Source: Hyphomicrobiales bacterium
Lineage (GTDB): Bacteria > Pseudomonadota > Alphaproteobacteria > Rhizobiales > Rhizobiaceae
Direction: 5' to 3'
Length of the DNA stretch: 64,000 bases
Assembly (NCBI GenBank): GCA_900471925.1
Contig: UCGV01000006.1
Span: 186,001 to 250,000 of the forward strand
Shown: positions 35,701 through 46,455 of the stretch, piece after piece
Numbering within the stretch: the stretch's first letter is position 1
How the letters are laid out: the number at the start of each line of letters is the position of its first letter
Notes under the pieces: model-generated
The model's input: only the letters and a program-made list of their open reading frames with translations
Databases searched by the model: none
Told to the model about the DNA's origin: nothing
Translations under genes and position numbers: made by a program

Positions 35701-36582
35701 GTGGGTTCCGCTGGCGATATTGCTGAAGGCCGGCTGGCGATCATAGCCGGCGGCGGCCTTCTGCCGACCTATGTCGCCGAGGCCGCGCGTTCGGCCGGTG
35801 AAAACCCCGTTATCGTGATCTTGAAGGACGAGGGCGATCGCCGCTGGGATGGTTTCGATCATGCCACGATCGGGATCGGCGATTTCGCCGCACTCGACGG
35901 GCTTTTCAAAAAATACGGCATCGATCGCGTTGTCATGTCTGGCAGCGTTCGCCGTCGGCCGGAATGGCGCGAGGTGCGCCCGACGCTCAGGATATTGCGC
36001 AAGGTTCCGTCGGCCATCCGCACGCTTCTGTCCGGTGGTGACGACACGGTTCTGCAGATGGTCATAAAGCTGATCGAAGGTGAAGGGCTGCGCGTCGTCG
36101 GCGCCCATGAGATCGCGCCGGATCTTCTGGCGACTGTTGGCCCTCTTGGTTCCGTTTCGCCTGACGATGATTCCAGGCGCGATATCGCGCGCGCCGGGGA
36201 GGCAGCCGAAACGCTCGGCCGTCTGGATATCGGGCAGGGCGCTGTTTCGATCGGCGGGCGCGTGGTTGCCGTGGAAGGCGTTGAAGGCACCGATGGTATG
36301 CTCGAGCGGGTAACGGCTTTGCGAGCCGCCGGCCGCATTTCGCAGCGTCGTCGTGGCGTGCTCGTCAAGCTCTGCAAGCCGCAGCAGGATATCCGCGCCG
36401 ACTTGCCGGCGATCGGCGTATCGACTGTGCTCAACGCCAAGGCCGCTGGGCTCGCCGGTGTTGCCATCGAGGCCGGCCGGTCGCTGGTGCTGGATCGAGA
36501 GGCCCTGATCAAGGCGGCTGATGAGCATGGTCTATTCGTCTGTGGTATCGACAAGGGCTTGCCGGGATGGGGGCTTCAATGA
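35701..36582 (+). CDS. lpxI: UDP-2,3-diacylglucosamine diphosphatase LpxI
   Basis: 293 residues, GTG start. LpxI cleaves UDP-2,3-diacylglucosamine to lipid X and UMP; it replaces LpxH in most alphaproteobacteria. Family marks are RLAIIAGGGLLPTYVAEAAR, the catalytic Asp in SPDDDSRRDIARA, GQGAVSIGGRVVAVEGVEGTDGM in parts, and the end DKGLPGWG. Its stop overlaps the lpxB start by four bases. Position between lpxA and lpxB is itself strong support. Confidence 0.95.
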   Translation: MGSAGDIAEGRLAIIAGGGLLPTYVAEAARSAGENPVIVILKDEGDRRWDGFDHATIGIGDFAALDGLFKKYGIDRVVMSGSVRRRPEWREVRPTLRILRKVPSAIRTLLSGGDDTVLQMVIKLIEGEGLRVVGAHEIAPDLLATVGPLGSVSPDDDSRRDIARAGEAAETLGRLDIGQGAVSIGGRVVAVEGVEGTDGMLERVTALRAAGRISQRRRGVLVKLCKPQQDIRADLPAIGVSTVLNAKAAGLAGVAIEAGRSLVLDREALIKAADEHGLFVCGIDKGLPGWGLQ

Positions 36583-37748
36583 ATGACAGGTCGCTGAGGA
36601 TTGCCGTCATAGCCGGCGAGGTCTCCGGCGATCTTCTTGGCGCCGATCTCATTGCCGGGGTCAGGAAAATCCATTCCGGACCGATCGAACTTATCGGCGT
36701 CGGCGGCGAGGGGCTACAGGCCGAAGGGCTGAAATCGCTCTTCGATTTTTCCGAGCTTTCCATCATGGGGATCACCCAGGTGTTGGCGAAGTTGCCGAAG
36801 CTTTGGTCCCTTATTCGCCAGACGACAGCGGCGATCGTTGCTGCACAGCCCGATATTCTGCTCATCATCGATAGCCCTGATTTCACCCACCGCGTCGCCA
36901 AGCGCGTGCGCAAGGCGCTGCCCGACCTGCCTGTCGTCAACTATGTCTGTCCGAGTGTGTGGGCGTGGAAGGAATATCGCGCGCAGCGCATGCTCGCCTA
37001 TGTGGATCATGTGCTGGCCGTGCTCCCGTTCGAACCGGCGGCGATGCAGCGCTTGAACGGCCCGCCGACGACCTATGTCGGACATCGTCTGGTTGCCGAT
37101 CCCGCGCTGCTGGAGACGCGCCGCCAGCGTGCCGGTCGCGAGGCCGGCAATGGCCCAATCCTGCTTCTGCCAGGCTCCCGTTCGTCCGAAATCAAGAGGC
37201 TTCTGCCTTATTTCGAGGCTGCGGCGAGCGAACTGGTCGCCCGCAATGGTGCGAAGCGCTTCATCCTGCCGACTGTGACCCACAAGGAAGCGCTTGTGCG
37301 GGAAATTACATCGGGATGGTCTGTCAGGCCTGAGATCGTCGTCGGTGCCGAGGCCAAATGGAAAGCCTTTGCCGAAGCCGATGCGGCCATGGCGGCGTCC
37401 GGAACCGTGATCCTTGAGCTGGCGCTTGCCGACGTCCCTGTGGTTTCCGCCTACAAGGTCGACTGGATCATGCGGATGCTGACATCGGGTATCAAGACCT
37501 GGACGGGCGCGCTGCCCAATCTGATCGCTGACTACGCGCTGGTGCCGGAATATCTGAATGACATCGTTCGTGGTGCAAGCCTTGCGCGTTGGATGGAAAG
37601 GCTGTCGGCCGATACCTATCAGCTCAAGGCAATGAAGGAAGGCTACGATCTTATCTGGCAGCGCATGCAGACGGAAAAACCGCCTGGAGAACATGCCGCG
37701 CAGATATTGCTCGATGTTCTTGCCAATAAAAAACCCGGCCATCTCTGA
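36579..37748 (+). CDS. lpxB: Lipid-A-disaccharide synthase
   Basis: 389 residues of glycosyltransferase family 19. LpxB joins lipid X and UDP-diacylglucosamine to form the disaccharide. It begins RIAVIAGEVSGDLLGADLI, with a VGGEGLQAEGLKSLFDFSEL acceptor-site block and LPGSRSSEIKRLLPYF in the nucleotide-sugar domain, then ASGTVILELA. The ATG at 36579 overlaps the lpxI stop; the in-frame ATG at 36567 is alternative. The stop codon lies inside the loop of the terminator hairpin. Confidence 0.96.
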   Translation: MNDRSLRIAVIAGEVSGDLLGADLIAGVRKIHSGPIELIGVGGEGLQAEGLKSLFDFSELSIMGITQVLAKLPKLWSLIRQTTAAIVAAQPDILLIIDSPDFTHRVAKRVRKALPDLPVVNYVCPSVWAWKEYRAQRMLAYVDHVLAVLPFEPAAMQRLNGPPTTYVGHRLVADPALLETRRQRAGREAGNGPILLLPGSRSSEIKRLLPYFEAAASELVARNGAKRFILPTVTHKEALVREITSGWSVRPEIVVGAEAKWKAFAEADAAMAASGTVILELALADVPVVSAYKVDWIMRMLTSGIKTWTGALPNLIADYALVPEYLNDIVRGASLARWMERLSADTYQLKAMKEGYDLIWQRMQTEKPPGEHAAQILLDVLANKKPGHL

Positions 37749-37763
37749 CCGGGTTTTCTTTTG
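37728..37763. terminator. Bidirectional terminator shared by lpxB and gltA
   Basis: AAAACCCGG at 37730-37738 pairs with CCGGGTTTT at 37749-37757. On the minus strand the stem is followed by six T, good for gltA. On the plus strand the run is TTTTCTTTT. The lpxB stop codon (37746-37748) is in the loop. Confidence 0.88.
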
Positions 37764-37778
37764 TCCATATTACAGCGC

Positions 37779-39068
37779 TTAGCGCTTGGAAACCGGCACG
37801 TAATCGCGCTTCGGTTCGCCGATATAGAGCTGGCGCGGACGGCCGATGCGCTGTTCCGGATCTTCGATCATTTCGTTCCACTGTGCGATCCAGCCGACGG
37901 TGCGGGCCAGAGCGAAGAGCACGGTGAACATGGTCGTGGGGAAGCCCAGAGCCTTCAGCGTGATGCCGGAGTAGAAGTCGATATTCGGATAGAGCTTCTT
38001 CTCGATGAAGTAGGAGTCGGTCAGAGCGATACGCTCCAGTTCCATCGCCACTTCGAGAAGCGGATCGTCCTTGATGCCGAGTTCGCCGAGAACTTCATGC
38101 GTCGTCTTCTGCATGATCTTGGCGCGCGGATCGTAGTTCTTGTAGACGCGGTGACCAAAGCCCATCAGGCGGAACGGATCGTTCTTGTCCTTGGCGCGGG
38201 CGATATATTCCGGAATGCGGTCAACCGTGCCGATTTCCGTCAGCATGTTGAGGGCTGCTTCGTTGGCGCCGCCATGAGCGGGGCCCCAGAGGCAGGCGAT
38301 GCCGGCAGCGATACAGGCGAACGGGTTGGCGCCCGAGGAGCCGGCGAGGCGGACCGTCGAGGTCGAAGCGTTCTGCTCGTGATCGGCATGCAGGATGAAG
38401 ATGCGGTCCATGGCGCGTGCGAGCACCGGATTGACCACATATTCTTCGCACGGAACGGCAAAGCACATGCGCAGGAAGTTGGACGCGTAGTCCAGATCGT
38501 TCTTCGGGTAAACGAAGGGCTGGCCGATATGGTACTTGTAAGCCATGGCGGCGAGCGTCGGCATCTTGGCGATCATGCGCAGGCTGGCGACCATGCGCTG
38601 GTGCGGGTCGGTGATGTCGGTCGAGTCGTGATAGAAGGCCGAGAGAGCGCCGACACAGCCGCACATGACAGCCATCGGGTGAGCGTCGCGACGGAAGCCG
38701 GTGAAGAAGCGGCTCATCTGCTCATGCACCATCGTATGGTGCGTCACGCGGTGGTCGAAGTCCTTCTTCTGGGCGGCAGTCGGCAGTTCGCCGTAAAGCA
38801 GCAGATAGCAGGCTTCGAGGAAGTCGCCGTGCTCGGCAAGCTGCTCGATCGGGTAGCCGCGATGCAGCAATACGCCTTCGTCACCATCGATATAGGTGAT
38901 CTTCGATTCACAGGATGCTGTCGACGTAAACCCGGGATCGTAGGTGAAGGAAGCCGTGTTCTTGTAGAGTGCACCGATATCGATAACGTCAGGTCCGACC
39001 GTGCCTTTTCGCACGGCGAGATCGACTGATTTGTCACCGATTTTGATTGTAGCGCTTTGATCCGTCAT
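37779..39068 (-). CDS. gltA: Citrate synthase, type II
   Basis: 429 residues, the usual length of the hexameric, NADH-sensitive type. It condenses acetyl-CoA and oxaloacetate, opening the TCA cycle. Catalytic blocks are visible: the His in [20 protein letters not shown], the [12 protein letters not shown]is, and the Asp region [13 protein letters not shown] zinc-finger-free N-terminus ([18 protein letters not shown]) is typical. The gene is monocistronic and converges on lpxB. A candidate promoter lies at 39135-39162. Confidence 0.97.
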   Translation of the reverse strand: MTDQSATIKIGDKSVDLAVRKGTVGPDVIDIGALYKNTASFTYDPGFTSTASCESKITYIDGDEGVLLHRGYPIEQLAEHGDFLEACYLLLYGELPTAAQKKDFDHRVTHHTMVHEQMSRFFTGFRRDAHPMAVMCGCVGALSAFYHDSTDITDPHQRMVASLRMIAKMPTLAAMAYKYHIGQPFVYPKNDLDYASNFLRMCFAVPCEEYVVNPVLARAMDRIFILHADHEQNASTSTVRLAGSSGANPFACIAAGIACLWGPAHGGANEAALNMLTEIGTVDRIPEYIARAKDKNDPFRLMGFGHRVYKNYDPRAKIMQKTTHEVLGELGIKDDPLLEVAMELERIALTDSYFIEKKLYPNIDFYSGITLKALGFPTTMFTVLFALARTVGWIAQWNEMIEDPEQRIGRPRQLYIGEPKRDYVPVSKR

Positions 39069-39134
39069 GCTGATCCTCCGGAGTGGCGGTGGCGCCGCAA
39101 AAGCGCCATAAGGGTTAAGCGTCCTAAGCGATAG

Positions 39135-39162
39135 CTATATGATCGGGATGCTAATGCCAAGT
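39135..39162 (-). promoter_or_regulatory. Candidate gltA promoter
   Basis: Read on the minus strand, CTTGGC (complement at 39157-39162) and TATAGC (complement at 39135-39140) are 16 bases apart, near the rhizobial CTTGAC and CTATAT preference. It lies about 70 bases before the gltA start. Confidence 0.45.
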
Positions 39163-39341
39163 TACCGTGACGCCATTTTGTGCATCGCGGTATCATCTTT
39201 TAGGCACTGCAGCGATGTGCGAAATGCATATCAGAACATGATGATTTGACTGGATTTTTCGGCCTTCTGATTTTCCCTCGCTTTTCAATCGATTATTGTT
39301 GCCCGTTTTGATCGCAGGTTGCATTCTGCACGCAATTTCCG

Positions 39342-41783
39342 ATGGCGTGGGCAGGGATGGCGGAGCTTCAGACAAAAAGGCGGCAGACACAATCCGTTGA
39401 TGAAAAGATGGATATCGCCGGCGCTGCCATGCGCGCCATTGTGACGCAACCCGCGCGAACGCAGCTGACGGCTCCGCTTCACTGGCGGCTGTTTACTGTT
39501 GCGAAACGATACGCTGAGTCGTCCGTCCGTATGGCTGCCGAGGAGGTCGGCCACGGTCGCCTCATCCTGTTTTCGCCAGTCTTCCTGGGGGCAGGCGCCG
39601 CGACGTGGTTTCTGGCAGCTTCGGATTTTCCAGCCATTTCTCTCTCGCTATGCCTTCTTGTTCTCATCATTGCCGTTGCGTTCTGCGGATATGGCCGGAC
39701 GAGAATGCGGACAGCGCTGCTTGCTCTGCTTCTTTTCGTGGGCGGGGCGCTCTCGGCGCAGATCGAAACCTGGCGGGCGAACACGCTGATCCTCGATTCC
39801 GCGGTGACGACTACGGTGACCGGCCGTGTCGAGCGCCGTGAGGGCGCCGGTCCGGGGCGCTGGCGTTACATCCTTGCCGTCAGCAGCACGGATGCCCCCG
39901 AGATCAAGCGTCCGCCGGAGCGCATTTCCGCACTCGTTCGCGGCGCCGGGCAGGCTTTCGAGCTTGGCGATGTCATCGAGGGCAGGGCACGTCTCACGCC
40001 TCCGGCGGGGCCGGCGCTTCCGCATCTCTACGACTTCGCGTTCGGCGCCTATTTTGACGGCATCGGCGCCAATGGCTTTTTCTACGGTGCGCCGAAAAAG
40101 GTCGGCTTGCCGATCGAGCAGGCCGGATCGGCCGGTGAGACCATCCTGGAATGGCTCTATCGTCTGAGAAGCGGTATCGGTGATCGAATACGCTCCATCC
40201 TGCCCGGCGATACCGGCGCCTTTGCCGCCTCGCTTGTCACCGACGAGAGACGGGCAATCTCGGATGATACGACGGAGGCGCTTCGGCAGTCGGGGCTCGC
40301 GCATATCGTTGCCATTTCCGGCCTCAACATGGCGCTGTCGGCGGGTATCTTCTTCGTCGGCCTGCGTATCCTGCTCAGCCTCTCTCCGGGCATTGCGCAG
40401 GCCTGGCCGACGAAAAAGATCGCCGCGGCCGGCGCTCTTGCCGCCGTAACTGCCTATTATCTGATCTCGGGTTTTGCCGTCTCCGCCGAACGCGCCTTCA
40501 TCATGATGGCGATCATGCTGGTTGCCGTCTTTTTTGACCGGCCGTCGATCAGCCTCAGAAACGTCGCGTTGTCTGCACTGCTCATCCTGGCGGTCTCGCC
40601 ATCGGAAGTGCTGGGACCAAGTTTCCAGATGTCGTTTGCCGCAACGCTTGCCCTGGTCGCCGGTTACGACCTCTGGAAAGGACGGCCGATGCGGGAGAGT
40701 GCCTTTGCCAAGCTGCCGGTCCTCAAACCCTTCTTCATGGTCGGCAGCTTCTTCGGCGGCATTCTCCTGACGTCACTGATCGGCGGCTTTTCGACTGCGC
40801 TGTTTTCGATCGAACATTTCCACCGGCTGAGCGCCTACGGTCTGCCGGCAAACCTCATGGCCATGCCGGTCATCTCCTTCATCGTCATGCCGTTCGGCAT
40901 GATCGCGATGCTGCTGATGCCCTTCGGTCTGGACGGTTGGGGATGGCAGATCGCAGGCTTCGGCCTCGATCTGGTGATCTGGATCGCGAAAACCGTATCA
41001 AGCTGGGGTGGCAATGTTGATGTCGGCCGTTTGCCCGGCTGGTATTTCCCGACCGCAGTTTTCGGTTTTCTGCTGCTGACCCTGCTGAAGACCCGATTGC
41101 GGCACACCGGAACGGCAATAGTCGCGACTTCCACGCTGATTATCGCTCTTCTGCCAGGCGCAAGAACGCCAGACGTTGCGATTGCCGAAGACGGCAGGCT
41201 CGTCGCTGTCATCGATGGCGATGCGATGGCCTCCAACCGCGAAAAACCGCCGGCCTTCATTTTTGAGCAATGGCAGCGAGCACTTGCCATCGAAGGACAT
41301 CTGAAGGCCGCTATGCTCGACGCTCCCAAGGCGCCCACTGCGCCCGACGGTGAGAGGCTGCGACTGTCATCCGATCAGCAGAGGGAAGCCAAGGAGGCGA
41401 TGAGAAAGGCGGCCACCACCGGCCCACCGTCGAGTTTTTCCTGCCTGAAGGGAGCTTGGTGTACCGCTCAGCTCGCCAAGGGAAAAACATTGACCGTGAT
41501 CGACAACGCAGCCTATCTCGGGCCAGCCTGCGATACGGCCGATATCGTCGTTACGCCGGTGCGTTTGCGCTTTGATCGCTGCCGCTCCGGCGCGCTCCTC
41601 TTTACCGGTGAGACGTTACGCAAATCCGGTTCGGTCGAACTCCGTTTCACCGACACGGGAATTGAGACCATAACAGCATTCGACAGGCTGTTACGGCCCT
41701 GGACACGCCATCGCGCCTATGACTGGCGCAGCGATACATTCGCGGATGCCAGCCCGTCGCCGGTCAGTGATAACGGCGAATGA
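39342..41783 (+). CDS. ComEC/Rec2 family membrane protein without a metallo-beta-lactamase domain
   Basis: 813 residues (start uncertain: 39357 and 39408 are also possible). An N-terminal DUF4131 region with membrane segments is followed by the Competence domain, marked by [13 protein letters not shown] and a [18 protein letters not shown] block. About ten membrane helices can be seen. In Bacillus and Neisseria this family passes single-stranded DNA through the inner membrane. The C-terminal 180 residues are soluble but lack the HxHxDH motif of the usual metallo-beta-lactamase tail. No other competence gene is near, so DNA uptake is not shown. The 3' end overlaps lexA by 20 bases. Confidence 0.85.
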   Translation: MAWAGMAELQTKRRQTQSVDEKMDIAGAAMRAIVTQPARTQLTAPLHWRLFTVAKRYAESSVRMAAEEVGHGRLILFSPVFLGAGAATWFLAASDFPAISLSLCLLVLIIAVAFCGYGRTRMRTALLALLLFVGGALSAQIETWRANTLILDSAVTTTVTGRVERREGAGPGRWRYILAVSSTDAPEIKRPPERISALVRGAGQAFELGDVIEGRARLTPPAGPALPHLYDFAFGAYFDGIGANGFFYGAPKKVGLPIEQAGSAGETILEWLYRLRSGIGDRIRSILPGDTGAFAASLVTDERRAISDDTTEALRQSGLAHIVAISGLNMALSAGIFFVGLRILLSLSPGIAQAWPTKKIAAAGALAAVTAYYLISGFAVSAERAFIMMAIMLVAVFFDRPSISLRNVALSALLILAVSPSEVLGPSFQMSFAATLALVAGYDLWKGRPMRESAFAKLPVLKPFFMVGSFFGGILLTSLIGGFSTALFSIEHFHRLSAYGLPANLMAMPVISFIVMPFGMIAMLLMPFGLDGWGWQIAGFGLDLVIWIAKTVSSWGGNVDVGRLPGWYFPTAVFGFLLLTLLKTRLRHTGTAIVATSTLIIALLPGARTPDVAIAEDGRLVAVIDGDAMASNREKPPAFIFEQWQRALAIEGHLKAAMLDAPKAPTAPDGERLRLSSDQQREAKEAMRKAATTGPPSSFSCLKGAWCTAQLAKGKTLTVIDNAAYLGPACDTADIVVTPVRLRFDRCRSGALLFTGETLRKSGSVELRFTDTGIETITAFDRLLRPWTRHRAYDWRSDTFADASPSPVSDNGE

Positions 41784-42489
41784 GGCCGACAAGCTTGCCT
41801 TGAACCTTCACGCGATCCGGCGGGAATATGCGGGTCTCGTAGGCGGGGTTCGCTGCTTCGAGCGCGATCGACGCGCCCTTGCGACGGAAGCGCTTGAGCG
41901 TTGCCTCTTCGTCATCGACGAGAGCCACGACGATGTCACCCGGATTGGCCGTACTGCCGTTGCGGATGATGACGGTATCGCCATCGAAGATACCGGCCTC
42001 GATCATCGAGTCGCCACGCACTTCGAGTGCGTAATGTTCACCGGAGCCCAGCATGTCGGCGGGAACCGTAATGTCATGGGTATTGTTCTGAATTGCCGAG
42101 ATCGGCACGCCCGCTGCAATCCGGCCCATGACCGGAACCGAGGCGGAGTTGCCATTGTCTGCGGCAGGCGCGGGCTTGGCCGGAGCGGGGGCAGCAACCG
42201 GTTGTGGCTTGCCGAGGCTGCCTTCGATGACGCTCGGCGAAAAGCCGCGCCGAGGCTGCAGGCTCGGGCTATAGGCCTCAGGCAATTTGATGACTTCGAG
42301 GGCACGCGCACGGTTCGGAAGCCGGCGAATGAAGCCGCGTTCTTCGAGCGCCGTGATCAGGCGGTGAATGCCGGATTTGGAGGCGAGATCCAGCGCATCC
42401 TTCATCTCGTCGAACGACGGCGGAACACCAGACTCTTTCATCCTTTCGTGAATGAAAAGAAGGAGTTCCTGTTGTTTGCGCGTGAGCAT
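41764..42489 (-). CDS. lexA: LexA repressor
   Basis: 241 residues. The SOS repressor has an N-terminal winged helix ([17 protein letters not shown], with the recognition helix at [17 protein letters not shown]), a Pro/Ala-rich linker at about 95-115, and an S24 peptidase domain. The self-cleavage bond is A126-G127 (RIAAGVPI); the Ser-Lys dyad is S161 in RGDSMIEAG and K199 in ATLKRF. The ATG at 42489 starts the conserved MLTRKQ; an upstream extension to 42543 would run through the SOS box. It is divergent from the VOC gene and overlaps the ComEC gene at the 3' end. Confidence 0.97.
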   Translation of the reverse strand: MLTRKQQELLLFIHERMKESGVPPSFDEMKDALDLASKSGIHRLITALEERGFIRRLPNRARALEVIKLPEAYSPSLQPRRGFSPSVIEGSLGKPQPVAAPAPAKPAPAADNGNSASVPVMGRIAAGVPISAIQNNTHDITVPADMLGSGEHYALEVRGDSMIEAGIFDGDTVIIRNGSTANPGDIVVALVDDEEATLKRFRRKGASIALEAANPAYETRIFPPDRVKVQGKLVGLIRRYH

Positions 42490-42536
42490 CGGCGTGTAAC
42501 CCCAATCTTGAAACAAATCCAGAACGGACACTATAT

Positions 42537-42551
42537 GTTCCATATGTGTTC
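42537..42551. promoter_or_regulatory. Alphaproteobacterial SOS box upstream of lexA
   Basis: GTTC-CATATGT-GTTC, exactly the direct repeat GTTC-N7-GTTC known as the LexA-binding site of alphaproteobacteria. It lies 48-62 bases upstream of the lexA start, so LexA should repress its own gene. The opposite-strand VOC gene starts 136 bases away and might also be affected. Confidence 0.88.
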
Positions 42552-42686
42552 CGCAAGTGGCTAAATTTTCGTAAAACTTTTGTTCATTCTGTCGAGAATT
42601 TTATTTTTCTTGCGCTGCGGCCCTTCCGCCTTGCTTCGCGGGACCTACTGAAGCACATCTCATTGAGATTGCTGAAGAGGGAACCG

Positions 42687-43574
42687 ATGAGCCAGGATAC
42701 GCTTCCGATCGATCACATCGTTTTGCCGGTTACCGATATCGACCTTGCCCGCGAACGGCTGGGAAAGCTGGGTTTCACCGTCGCTGCCGATGCCCGTCAC
42801 CCCTTCGGTACGGAGAATGCGTGCGTTTTCTTTGCCGACAAAACCTATCTCGAGCCGCTCGGTGTCGCGAGCCTGGAGGAGTGCGAGGACACGGCTCGCC
42901 AAGGCAATGCCTTCACGGCCCGCGATCAGGCATTTCGTTTCCGCTGCGGCAGCGAGGGGCTGTCCGCCATCGCGTTCAGTTCGCCCGATGCGGAGCACGA
43001 TCACGCGCGATTCGTTAAGGGCGGTTTGAGCGCCGGGTCTCTACTGCAATTCGAACGACCGGTGAAGATGCCCGATGGCGCAGAGAGTGTCGCCGGCTTC
43101 CGACTTGCCTTTGCCGGCGATCTCAGGGCGCCAGATTTCTTCCTGTTCACCGTCGAGCGTATCAATCCGCTGCCGGCCGATCGCCGTGCGCTGGAGGCGC
43201 ATGCCAATGGTGTCACGGGCATTATCGAGATCGCGCTCTCAGCACCCGAGCCGAAAACCTTTGGCGATTTCGTTTGCTCGGTCGCTGAGGTGGATGCCTC
43301 CGAAGATACCAGTTTCGGATTGGGTGTGCCGACCGCCAACGTCAAGGTCAGCCTGATGACGCCGGAGGGGCTGGAGGGCTATTTCGATCTGGCGATACCG
43401 GATGGCGATCGCGGCCTGCGCGGGCGGGCGATCCTCTTTGCCGTCGGCGATCTGGCCGTGACAGAGGCGCATTTGGCTGATAACGGGGTGGCTTATACAC
43501 GAAAGGGCAACCGCATTCTGGTGAGGCCCGCGCCCGGTCAGGGCGTGCTCTTCGCTTTTGAGGAAAGATCATGA
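42687..43574 (+). CDS. VOC family (glyoxalase-like) protein
   Basis: 295 residues of the vicinal oxygen chelate superfamily. The N-terminal half opens with [20 protein letters not shown], typical of a glyoxalase-like domain (PF13468 type), with [17 protein letters not shown] holding a likely metal-ligand Glu. A second half has related beta-alpha-beta-beta-beta units ([15 protein letters not shown]). It is cytosolic. The reaction is unknown. GAGGGAACC precedes the ATG; the open frame to 42546 covers the SOS box region. The stop overlaps the kdsA start by four bases (ATGA). Confidence 0.82.
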   Translation: MSQDTLPIDHIVLPVTDIDLARERLGKLGFTVAADARHPFGTENACVFFADKTYLEPLGVASLEECEDTARQGNAFTARDQAFRFRCGSEGLSAIAFSSPDAEHDHARFVKGGLSAGSLLQFERPVKMPDGAESVAGFRLAFAGDLRAPDFFLFTVERINPLPADRRALEAHANGVTGIIEIALSAPEPKTFGDFVCSVAEVDASEDTSFGLGVPTANVKVSLMTPEGLEGYFDLAIPDGDRGLRGRAILFAVGDLAVTEAHLADNGVAYTRKGNRILVRPAPGQGVLFAFEERS

Positions 43575-44416
43575 GCTCTACTACCAATTCCGTTGTGACG
43601 GTCGGCGAGGGTGCCGGCAAGGTTACTTTCTCCAATACCGGCCGCCTGTCGCTGATCGCAGGCGCCTGCGAAATGGAAAGCCGCGACCATGCGTTCATGG
43701 TTGCCGGCACCTTGAAAGAGCTTTGCGCCAAGCTCGGTATCGGGCTCGTCTACAAGACGTCGTTCGACAAGGCGAACCGGTCCTCGCTGTCGAGCAAGCG
43801 CGGCCTGGGGCTTGAGAAGGGGCTGGAAGTCTTTGCCGATCTCAAGAGGGAACTGGGTATTCCCGTTCTGACCGATATCCACTCCGAGGAGCAATGTGCC
43901 GAAGTAGGCAAGGTCGTCGATATCCTGCAGATACCGGCCTTCCTCTCGCGCCAGACGGATCTTCTTGTGGCTGCCGCCAAGACCGGTCGCGTCATCAACG
44001 TCAAGAAGGGTCAGTTCCTGGCACCCTGGGATATGAAGAATGTGCTCGGCAAGCTGAACCAGAGCGGCAATCCGAACATTCTGCTCTGCGAGCGCGGTGC
44101 CTCCTTCGGCTACAATACGCTGGTCTCCGACATGCGCTCGCTGCCGATCATGGCGGCAACCGGCGCGCCTGTCATCTTTGACGCCACGCATTCGGTGCAG
44201 CAGCCCGGCGGCCAGGGCGAAACATCAGGCGGGGAGCGGCAATTCGTCGAAACGCTGGCGCGTGCGGCCGTTGCTGTCGGCGTTGCCGGTGTCTTCATCG
44301 AAACCCACCAGGATCCTGACAACGCCCCCTGCGATGGCCCGAACATGGTCTATCTGAAGGATATGCCGCGTCTTCTGGAAAAGCTGCTTGCCTTCGACGC
44401 TGTCGCCAAGGGCTGA
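43571..44416 (+). CDS. kdsA: 3-deoxy-8-phosphooctulonate synthase
   Basis: 281 residues. KdsA condenses phosphoenolpyruvate and arabinose 5-phosphate to Kdo 8-phosphate for the LPS inner core. Conserved blocks are [33 protein letters not shown]-type [24 protein letters not shown] in parts, and [18 protein letters not shown]33 in IAGACEMES corresponds to the Cys that binds the metal in class II (metal-dependent) enzymes; E. coli KdsA has Asn there. The gene is coupled to the VOC gene, and eno follows after 152 bases. Confidence 0.96.
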   Translation: MSSTTNSVVTVGEGAGKVTFSNTGRLSLIAGACEMESRDHAFMVAGTLKELCAKLGIGLVYKTSFDKANRSSLSSKRGLGLEKGLEVFADLKRELGIPVLTDIHSEEQCAEVGKVVDILQIPAFLSRQTDLLVAAAKTGRVINVKKGQFLAPWDMKNVLGKLNQSGNPNILLCERGASFGYNTLVSDMRSLPIMAATGAPVIFDATHSVQQPGGQGETSGGERQFVETLARAAVAVGVAGVFIETHQDPDNAPCDGPNMVYLKDMPRLLEKLLAFDAVAKG

Positions 44417-44505
44417 CAGTCAAAAGGCTGACATGATCGTGCTATAGCCACGATTGGATATGCAGATCGCAGGTGTCGCAAAGTGCCTCCAAAGTGCCAT
44501 TGTAA

Positions 44506-45843
<1,338 letters not shown>

Positions 45844-45867
45844 TACGACATTATAAATCAGCCATTT

Positions 45868-45897
45868 GGAACCCGCGCTTCGGCGCGGGTTTTTTGT
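45868..45897 (+). terminator. Terminator after eno
   Basis: ACCCGCGC at 45871-45878 and GCGCGGGT at 45883-45890 with a TTCG tetraloop, followed by TTTTTTG. An ideal intrinsic terminator. Confidence 0.96.
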
Positions 45898-45988
45898 TGA
45901 GTCTGCCCGGGAAAGGCGTTGAGTCAACGAACGGTTAATCTCTGCGCGCTAAGTTGAAATGATTGGTAATGCGTCAGAGCCTGCGTGT

Positions 45989-46309
45989 ATGTGGACAAAG
46001 CATCATAAGAAGAGAAAAACCGGTCGCTTCGTCATTCCAGCCATGGCGGTCGCCTTCCTCTCCTATTTCGGCTATCATTGCATCCATGGTGACTACGGTC
46101 TGCGTGCGACGGAGGCGTTCGAGCGCCAGCGCATCGCGCGTGAGAAGGAATTGGCTGTACTGAAGGCCAAGCGCGAGCATCTGGAGGCGCAGGTTGCGCT
46201 ACTCAGCGACGGCTCGCTGGACAAGGACATGCTCGACGAAAAAGCGCGGTATCAGCTCAACATGTCGCGCGCGGACGAGATTGTCATTTACAATCATTAC
46301 CGCAATTAA
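45989..46309 (+). CDS. ftsB: FtsB/DivIC-type septum formation initiator
   Basis: 106 residues. A basic N-terminus (WTKHHKKRKTGRF) leads to one membrane segment (VIPAMAVAFLSYFGYHCIHG), then a periplasmic coiled coil (RIAREKELAVLKAKREHLEAQVALL, in parts) and the DEKARYQLNMSRADEIVIY end. This is the architecture of FtsB, which forms a divisome complex with FtsL and FtsQ. The ATG at 45989 begins the conserved MWTKHHKK; the frame is open to 45959. Position between eno and pdhA is common in Rhizobiales. Confidence 0.9.
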   Translation: MWTKHHKKRKTGRFVIPAMAVAFLSYFGYHCIHGDYGLRATEAFERQRIAREKELAVLKAKREHLEAQVALLSDGSLDKDMLDEKARYQLNMSRADEIVIYNHYRN

Positions 46310-46385
46310 CCGAATTTAGGTTAATCTAAAATTCCCATTGTTTATCAATAATTTAACGGCGAATATGAGCCATGCAAATATGGCA

Positions 46386-46450
46386 TTGCTGTGGTCATTT
46401 TTCTTCCCTATGGTACGCGCCACCTGAGAACCGATAAACCCATAGGGAGG
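46386..46450 (+). promoter_or_regulatory. pdhA promoter and 9-bp inverted repeat reaching the ribosome site
   Basis: TTGCTG at 46386-46391 and TATGGT at 46409-46414 with a 17-base spacer form a plausible promoter. TCCCTATGG at 46405-46413 and CCATAGGGA at 46440-46448 are perfectly complementary; the first arm covers the -10 and the second the AGGGAGG ribosome site. If transcription starts upstream, the RNA would hide the ribosome site. If it starts just downstream of the -10, the repeat can only act as DNA. Confidence 0.55.
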
Positions 46451-46455
46451 GTTGA

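Noticed and set aside
42546..42686. N-terminal extension of the VOC protein from an upstream ATG
   Set aside because: The extension would start within the SOS box and encode an Arg/Phe-rich stretch unlike the family. The ATG at 42687 has a ribosome site and begins the domain.
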